A stretch of DNA of 23,920 bases from a virus: the IMG/VR virus record IMGVR_UViG_3300025000_000418, positions 1 to 23,920 of that record, one strand, 5' to 3'. The notes below the pieces were generated by a model. That model did no database searches, was not told where the DNA came from, and saw only the letters and a list, made by a program, of their open reading frames with translations. A program made the translations under genes and the position numbers. Each line of letters opens with the position of its first letter. The first letter of the stretch is position 1. Positions 19,327 through 23,920 of this stretch are shown here, one piece after another.

Positions 19327-20581
19327 CCCCTCGGCCATGACCGGCGTGCTCAAGCGGCCCTTTGCCGAACAGGTGGCGTATTTCCGGGGCAAGCTCGGCA
19401 GCCTGGTGCCCACGGCCCGCTGGGATGACATCGAGAAAAGCGCCCACGATATCGGCTATATGGTTGCCGGCGCGGCCAAGATGGACCTGTTGACGGACTT
19501 TGCCGCCGCCACCGACCGGGCCATAGCCGAAGGGACAAGCCTTGAGGCCTTCCGCAAGGACTTCATGGCCATCCTAGGTCGGCACGGATGGTCAGGCTTC
19601 ACCGGCGACGAGTCCCCGGCCAGGCGGGCCTGGCGGACCAGAATGATCTACACCACCAACTGCACCACCAGCTACAACGCCGGCCGTAACGCCCAGTTGG
19701 ACGCTGCCGGGTTTCCCCTGCTGGTCTACCGGCACAACGATGCGGTGGACAATCCCCGGCCCCAGCACCTGGCGTGGAATGGGTTGACCCTGCCCAAGGA
19801 TCATCCGTTCTGGCAGACGCACAAGCCGCAGAACGGTTGGGGCTGCCGGTGCTACATCCTCGGCGCGCGCAGCGATAGGGGCGCGCGGCGGCTGGGCGGC
19901 GGCCCGGACAAGCAATTGCCGGAAGACTGGGACGCGATCGACCCCAAGACCGGCGAGCAGGTGGGGATCGGCAAGGGCTGGGGCTACTCGCCCGGGGAGA
20001 GCATCAAAAAGGAGATCAGCAAGCTGGCGGAGAAGACGTTGCAGTGGGACTACACCCTGGCCAAGGCCTACATGCAGGGCGTGCCGGAACGCCAGCGCGA
20101 CGCCCTGGCCAAGGCATACCGGGGACTGCCCTCGGTGGCCGACGATGTCCGGCGCTACGCGCAGCGGATCGTCGAGGGGCGGACGCATCTTGACATCCCG
20201 CCCTACCGGACCATGGGCCTGCTTACCTCGGCGGATGCGGCGACGGTCGGCGGACTCAAAGGCCTTGAGGTTGCCGGATTCGATTACGCCGTGGACCAGA
20301 GCGCGATCAACAAGGTCCACAAGGACCACGGCGATCCGGAGAGCGAGGCCCCAAGGGGGCAAATTGCCATCACCGCCAGCGATTACGCCGACCTGCCGGA
20401 GCTACTGAACTCGCCGGACCAAATCAGTGACGTGGGCTCGACATGGAAGAGCAAGCAGCCGGTGATCAAGATTTCGAAGTATTTCGGAGGCGAGGAGCTG
20501 GTTACGGTCTGGGAGGTTCGGACCGGCCGCAAGAGCCTGGTCCTGCAATCAATGTGGAGGTTGGCTCATCGCGCCCTATAG
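19319..20581 (+). CDS. F: F-type head morphogenesis protein with C-terminal PBECR-like nuclease domain
   Basis: The protein has 420 residues. Residues about 10-210 are the Mu F-like head morphogenesis domain, with the typical TNCTTSYNAGR, YRHNDAVDNPRPQHLAWNG and NGWGCRCYI segments (minor head protein bound to the portal). A middle linker follows. From about 315 to the end is a domain resembling phage Barnase-EndoU-ColicinE5/D-RelE-like nucleases: INKVHKDHG (330-338), GQIAITASDYADLPELL, PVIKISKYFGGEEL and EVRTGRKSLVLQSM. Such domains are predicted RNases or toxins that could be delivered with the virion. The ATG at 19319 has GAGGAGGGG upstream and overlaps the portal stop. The tail after SMWR is short. 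Confidence 0.9.
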   Translation: MNSPSAMTGVLKRPFAEQVAYFRGKLGSLVPTARWDDIEKSAHDIGYMVAGAAKMDLLTDFAAATDRAIAEGTSLEAFRKDFMAILGRHGWSGFTGDESPARRAWRTRMIYTTNCTTSYNAGRNAQLDAAGFPLLVYRHNDAVDNPRPQHLAWNGLTLPKDHPFWQTHKPQNGWGCRCYILGARSDRGARRLGGGPDKQLPEDWDAIDPKTGEQVGIGKGWGYSPGESIKKEISKLAEKTLQWDYTLAKAYMQGVPERQRDALAKAYRGLPSVADDVRRYAQRIVEGRTHLDIPPYRTMGLLTSADAATVGGLKGLEVAGFDYAVDQSAINKVHKDHGDPESEAPRGQIAITASDYADLPELLNSPDQISDVGSTWKSKQPVIKISKYFGGEELVTVWEVRTGRKSLVLQSMWRLAHRAL

Positions 20582-20668
20582 CCCATCTTCCCACGCCCGT
20601 GACGTTTCGGGGTATGAGCCCGACGGTGGATGTGCCATAGGGGCGGAGAGCCTGTACAAAGTATAGCC

Positions 20669-21208
20669 ATGATCACCATAAAAATCAATGACCGCGAAGT
20701 GACCGAGGCCCTGGGCAAGCTGGCGGGGCGCTGCTCTGACCTGCGGCCGGCCATGGACGATATCGGCGAGTACATGGTCGAGTCCACGAAAAAGCGGTTC
20801 GCTACCTCCACGGCGCCGGACGGGACGAAATGGGCGCCCAACAAGGAGACGACGCTGCGCGAGTACTTCCGCCGCAAGGGTGGCGGCACGGTCCTGCGCA
20901 AGGGCGAAAAGGGGCCGGTGCCCGGCGGGCAGATCCTGGGCAGCAAGAAGGTGATGATCGGCGAGTCGAAGCGGCTCGGGACCGAGATCGCGCCGAAGGC
21001 GGAGCAGCGGCGGGTGGAGATCACCTCCAGCCTGATTTACTCAGCTGTCCAGCAGTTCGGGGCCGCGAGAGGGTCATTCGGCCGCACCAAGAGGGGCGCG
21101 CCCATCCCCTGGGGGAACATCCCGGCCCGGCCATTTATGGGCCTCTCGGACGAGGATAAGGCGGCGGTGCTCGACATCATCCAGGAGCATCTGGAGCTGG
21201 CGGATTGA
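20669..21208 (+). CDS. G: G-type virion morphogenesis protein (Mu gp31 / P2 gpS-like)
   Basis: The protein has 179 residues. It fits the tail-completion/virion morphogenesis family: an N-terminal strand and helix (ITIKINDREVTEALGKLAGR), the FATSTAPDGTKWAPNKETTL segment, the LIYSAVQQFGAARGSFG motif and a C-terminal helix after IPARPFMGLSDED. Mu G is needed for head-tail joining or tail function. The ATG at 20669 follows a short 87-base spacer after F with no strong Shine-Dalgarno (GGCGGAGAG is distant); an upstream in-frame start is not better. Confidence 0.9.
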   Translation: MITIKINDREVTEALGKLAGRCSDLRPAMDDIGEYMVESTKKRFATSTAPDGTKWAPNKETTLREYFRRKGGGTVLRKGEKGPVPGGQILGSKKVMIGESKRLGTEIAPKAEQRRVEITSSLIYSAVQQFGAARGSFGRTKRGAPIPWGNIPARPFMGLSDEDKAAVLDIIQEHLELAD

Positions 21209-21410
21209 AGGGCGGCCCTCACCCCTTCCCTCTCCAGAGGGGAGAGGGGGAGAAGAGAAAAGGCCAAAACAGGCCCTAATTTGCAAAAACAGGGTCAGGG
21301 GATACCAACGTACCGGCGAGATGCCAATCGTCGAATACAGAGGATTTTAAAAATAGTTTCACAACGGTTCTGTTGATCGTCACTGACGACCTGAAAGCGA
21401 GAGGAAGGAA
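21209..21410. repeat. Intergenic region with CCCTCTCC-family palindrome
   Basis: CCCTCTCC (21228-21235) and GGAGAGGG (21241-21248) form the sixth member of the CT/GA palindrome family, with loop AGAGG. The remaining AT-richer part (21340-21370) before the protease gene could hold an extra late promoter, but no convincing hexamers are visible. Confidence 0.7.
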
Positions 21411-22436
21411 ATGGCAAAAAACGAGTTCAAGGGGTTTGGCGACTGGGTGGAAATTTTCCGCGGCGGCAAGCAGGTCGATTCCAAGGGCCGGGAGCATGAC
21501 GGTGACGCGGTGATCGACCGGGCAGTTGCCAGCTTTGACGCGGGCAGGCATGAGCCGCCCCTGGTGCTCGGGCACCCGGCGGACAACGGCCCGGCCTTCG
21601 GCTGGGTCGAGGAACTGAAGACCGCGGCCCGGGACGGGGCGAAAGTGCTCCTGGCGAAGTTCCGCCAGGTGGCGCCCGAATTCGAGGAGCAGGTGCGCGC
21701 CGGCCGCTGGAAGAAACGGTCCGCCGCCTTTTACCGCGACGGCCGCCTGCGGCATGTCGGGTTTCTGGGAGGGACGCCGCCGGCGGTCCAGGGCCTGGCC
21801 GACCTGCGCTTCGACGAGGGAGAGGCCGATACTTTCGAGTTCGCTGATCCTTGGACCTGGGGTGTTATCGGTCGGCTGTTCGGCCAGCTCCGGGAGTGGA
21901 TCATTGCCAAGGACGGGATCGAGGCGGCGGACCGCCTGCTGCCCGCGTGGGATATCGACCAGTTGAAAAAAGAGGCAGAGCGCCCCGGGGAAGAGGCCTC
22001 GGTGGTGGCATATGCCGAACCATCACAGGAGGGCACCATGCCGACCGTAGAGGAATTGCAAAAAGCACTGGACGCCGAAAAGGAGGCGCGGCAGGAGACG
22101 AACTTTTCCGAGCAGCAGCAGGCGGCCCGGCGCCGGGAGGTGGACGCCTTTATCGACCAGGGCGTCGCCGCCGGCAAGATCCTGCCGGCCTGGAAGGCGC
22201 AGGGGCTGGGCGAGTTCATGATGTCCCTGGACGGGGACGCGGCCACCTTCGAATTCAGCGAGGGGAAAAAAGAGAGCAAGGCGGAGTGGTTCAAGGGTTT
22301 CCTGGCCACGTTTGCCAGCCACCCCCTGTTCAAGGAGATGGCGCCCAAGGCCGCGCCGGCAGCGGACGCGCAGTTCAGCGAAGATGAGAAAACTGCCCGC
22401 GAGATCGCGGGCGTAGCCATGGAGGAGACGAAATGA
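21411..22436 (+). CDS. I: I-type head maturation protease with internal scaffold (Mu gpI/gpZ-like)
   Basis: The protein has 341 residues against 361 for Mu I. The N-terminal half is the Mu I-like peptidase domain (FGDWVEIFRGGKQVDSKGR, PPLVLGHPADNGPAFGWVEE, WKKRSAAFYRDGRLRHVGFL). The C-terminal half is charged and helical (VEELQKALDAEKEARQETNF, then a Lys/Glu/Ala-rich tail), as scaffold regions are. A strong in-frame ribosome-binding site and ATG at codon 210 would produce the scaffold alone, as for gpZ in Mu and Nu3 in lambda. The protease cleaves scaffold and itself during capsid maturation. GGAAGGAA lies before the ATG. Confidence 0.9.
   Translation: MAKNEFKGFGDWVEIFRGGKQVDSKGREHDGDAVIDRAVASFDAGRHEPPLVLGHPADNGPAFGWVEELKTAARDGAKVLLAKFRQVAPEFEEQVRAGRWKKRSAAFYRDGRLRHVGFLGGTPPAVQGLADLRFDEGEADTFEFADPWTWGVIGRLFGQLREWIIAKDGIEAADRLLPAWDIDQLKKEAERPGEEASVVAYAEPSQEGTMPTVEELQKALDAEKEARQETNFSEQQQAARRREVDAFIDQGVAAGKILPAWKAQGLGEFMMSLDGDAATFEFSEGKKESKAEWFKGFLATFASHPLFKEMAPKAAPAADAQFSEDEKTAREIAGVAMEETK
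22027..22040 (+). promoter_or_regulatory. Z: Internal ribosome-binding site for the scaffold protein
   Basis: AGGAGGG (22027-22033) lies four bases before an in-frame ATG (22038-22040). The nested product runs from residue 210 of the I-type protein to its end (22436), about 132 residues beginning MPTVEELQKALDAEKEA. Confidence 0.8.
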
Positions 22437-22768
22437 CCACTGAAACAACCCTGGATGTGAAGGCGTACCTGGCCTCGGACACCTACGGCCCGGTACTGAT
22501 CAAGAAAACCATCGGCACCGCCGCCGACCTGGTGGTGGGCACCATCCTGGGCCGGATCACCGCCACCGGCAAGCTGGTGGCCTATGACGCCGGCAACGCT
22601 GACGGCAGCGAGAACCCGGTGGCCGTGCTCATGGAGGCGGCCGCCGCCGCCGCCGCCGATGTCGAGGCGATCTGCGGCTTTGCCGGGGTCTATGTCGAGG
22701 CCAATATGACCGGGCTCGATGCCGCCGGGAAGCTGGCTTTGGAGACTCGGGGTGTCTACTTCGTTTAA
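22433..22768 (+). CDS. Head decoration protein (lambda gpD-like)
   Basis: The protein has 111 residues, beta-rich with little helix (VLIKKTIGTAADLVVGTILG; VAVLMEAAAAAAADVEAICG; GFAGVYVEANMTG), as in lambda gpD/SHP-type head decoration proteins (lambda gpD has 110 residues). Trimers of this kind bind the expanded capsid and stabilise it. A (GCC)n run encodes a seven-alanine stretch. It starts in ATGA overlap with the protease and precedes the major capsid gene, the usual decoration-capsid order. Confidence 0.85.
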   Translation: MTTETTLDVKAYLASDTYGPVLIKKTIGTAADLVVGTILGRITATGKLVAYDAGNADGSENPVAVLMEAAAAAAADVEAICGFAGVYVEANMTGLDAAGKLALETRGVYFV

Positions 22769-22860
22769 GAAGGCAGGCTCTAAGGTGTAAGGCACTGAGA
22801 AAGAGGCCGCTGCCGTGGCTGACAAGCAACTGACCAACATCTCTCTTATTGGAGGACATC

Positions 22861-23850
22861 ATGCCTGAAGTATTTTCGTCCCGCGCGTTGACCATGGCGG
22901 TCAATCTCATGCGCACCGCCCCCACCAAGGTCCTGGATACTGTTTTTTCCAGGAAGAAACGCCAACTGTCCGGCATCTTCGAATGGGATGTCAAGACATC
23001 GAGCGAGCACCTGCTGTCGAACATCTCTGTTTCCGCCGAGGCGACGGTGCGCGGCGGCATCGGCCGCAAGAACATCACCTGCCGCGCGCCCCGGTACGCG
23101 GAAAAGGAATTCATCTCCGCCGCGGACCTGAACAACATGCGCGCCTTCGGCGATGCGGTCGCCCCGGAGCTGCTCAAGGAGCGGGTCGGCGACGAGCAGT
23201 TCGACATGAAGCAGACCATTGACCTGACCCGCGAGTTCCAGGCGGTCAAGGCCCTGTCAGGCCAGGTGGTGGACAAGAACGGCGTGGTCCTGGTGGACTA
23301 CAACCTGCCGGCGGCCCACAAGCCGGTGCTCGCCGGCACGGCCCTGTGGACCGATGCCGCCTCGGACCCGATCAAGAACATCCGCGCCTGGAAGAAGCTG
23401 ATCGGCCAGGCCGGGCCGGTCACCGGCTTTGCGGCGTTCTGCGGCACCGGGGCCATGGATGCGCTGATCAACAACGGCAGCGCCCGGGAGCTGCTCAAGT
23501 ACACCATGGGCGACCAGATCGCCAAGGAGGGGCGCGTCGCCCACCTGGCCGGGGTCGATATCGACGAGTACGACGGCTCGTATCTCGATGGCTCGGGCAC
23601 TCGTCACGACCTGATCCCCTCCGGCGTGTTCGCCCTGGTCGGGTTCGGGCCGGACGTTGCGGCGGAGCTGTTCGCGCCGGTCATCGACCTCAAGGCGCCC
23701 GGCGGCGTCGGCAAAGGCAAGGAGGCGGACATCTTCTTCTCCAAGATGTGGGAGTCGGAAGACCCCTCCGGCCAGTGGGTCAAGGTGGAGTCGCGGCCGC
23801 TGCCGGTCTTCTTCCGGCCGCTGTGCGTGGTCTACGCGACGGTCATCTGA
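22861..23850 (+). CDS. Major capsid protein (lambda gpE / PF03864 type)
   Basis: The protein has 330 residues (lambda E has 341). Diagnostic stretches include RTAPTKVLDTVFSRKKRQLS, EWDVKTSSEHLL, FISAADLNNMRAFGDAVAPE, REFQAVKALSGQVVDKNGVV, HLAGVDIDEYDGSYLD and KAPGGVGKGKEADIFFSKMW. It forms the icosahedral shell with the HK97 fold, here of the lambda E family rather than the Mu gpT type. The ATG at 22861 has GGAGG five bases upstream. The pairing with a gpD-like protein is consistent. Confidence 0.95.
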   Translation: MPEVFSSRALTMAVNLMRTAPTKVLDTVFSRKKRQLSGIFEWDVKTSSEHLLSNISVSAEATVRGGIGRKNITCRAPRYAEKEFISAADLNNMRAFGDAVAPELLKERVGDEQFDMKQTIDLTREFQAVKALSGQVVDKNGVVLVDYNLPAAHKPVLAGTALWTDAASDPIKNIRAWKKLIGQAGPVTGFAAFCGTGAMDALINNGSARELLKYTMGDQIAKEGRVAHLAGVDIDEYDGSYLDGSGTRHDLIPSGVFALVGFGPDVAAELFAPVIDLKAPGGVGKGKEADIFFSKMWESEDPSGQWVKVESRPLPVFFRPLCVVYATVI

Positions 23851-23867
23851 TCGGCAACCTGAGATAC

Positions 23868-23891
23868 GGGGCGGCGGGCAGCCGCCGCCCC
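23868..23891. other. Perfect GC hairpin after the capsid gene
   Basis: GGGGCGGCGG (23868-23877) and CCGCCGCCCC (23882-23891) form a perfect 10-bp stem around GCAG. There is no U-run, so it is probably an mRNA-stabilising or attenuating hairpin after a highly expressed capsid gene rather than a full terminator. Confidence 0.75.
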
Positions 23892-23908
23892 GGCATGAGG
23901 AGAATGCA

Positions 23909-23920
23909 ATGCAGATAACT
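23909..23920 (+). CDS. Start of the next head/tail gene, cut by the window end
   Basis: GAGGAGA (23897-23903) precedes ATG at 23909; only four codons (MQIT) are inside the window. The ATG at 23904 runs into a stop after four codons, so 23909 is the likely start. By position it is a head-completion protein gene. Confidence 0.4.

Noticed and set aside
17659-19431. A 590-codon open frame on the minus strand
   Set aside because: It lies antisense to the portal gene; long antisense frames are common in GC-rich coding DNA and the translation is Leu/Arg/Pro/Gly-rich with no recognisable domain.

Overview
This window is the left two thirds of a Mu-like transposable (pro)phage in a GC-rich proteobacterium. 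Nearly every core gene of the Mu plan is present in the right order: repressor, early HTH regulators, DDE transposase (MuA-like), AAA+ target-capture ATPase (MuB-like), DUF3164 protein, GemA, Mor, a lytic transglycosylase, TraR/DksA zinc finger, small and large terminase subunits, DUF935 portal, F-type head protein, G-type virion morphogenesis protein, I-type protease/scaffold, decoration protein and major capsid. A sulfate- or metal-reducing deltaproteobacterial host (Desulfobacterota) is my guess from overall protein flavour and the dispersed CT-rich palindromes. Nothing in the window proves it.

Layout. 1-172: AT-rich possible phage end. 173-860: leftward XRE repressor facing a cluster of GAAAGCRTTTCA operators and a rightward early promoter. 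961-3200: an accessory zone in which three leftward cargo genes interrupt the rightward early operon. Two are paralogous membrane-anchored proteins with a near-identical 73-bp leader. The third, a CxxC protein, is flanked by a perfect 22-bp direct repeat that splits a translationally coupled gene pair. 3216-11300: early/middle operon (transposase, ATPase, winged-helix protein, HTH-DUF3164 fusion, small zinc-binding proteins, GemA, Mor). 11334-13955: small genes, a predicted exported nuclease-like protein and a C4-type antisense RNA upstream of a Rha antirepressor-like gene. 13956-14263: non-coding junction with a UUCG-loop terminator. 14264-23850: lysis gene and head module. The window ends at the first codons of the next gene.

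How it works together. The repressor should hold the early promoter off during lysogeny. The transposase and ATPase carry out replicative transposition, Mor switches on later transcription, and the late genes lyse the cell and build the head. The C4/Rha module gives a second, RNA-based control layer of the P1/P4 type, unusual inside a Mu-like middle operon. No C-type late activator separate from Mor is visible in the window.

Most notable: (1) the modular leftward cargo zone with duplication footprints; (2) the C4-like RNA, whose two short antisense segments match a leader site before rha; (3) a predicted toxin-nuclease (PBECR-like) domain fused to the F-type head protein; (4) fusion of an HTH regulator to DUF3164 with an internal start; (5) two families of REP-like palindromes scattered through the phage, which supply Shine-Dalgarno sequences, stop codons and even internal peptide to phage genes. 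All functional calls rest on reading the sequence and recalled family features; no database search was run.
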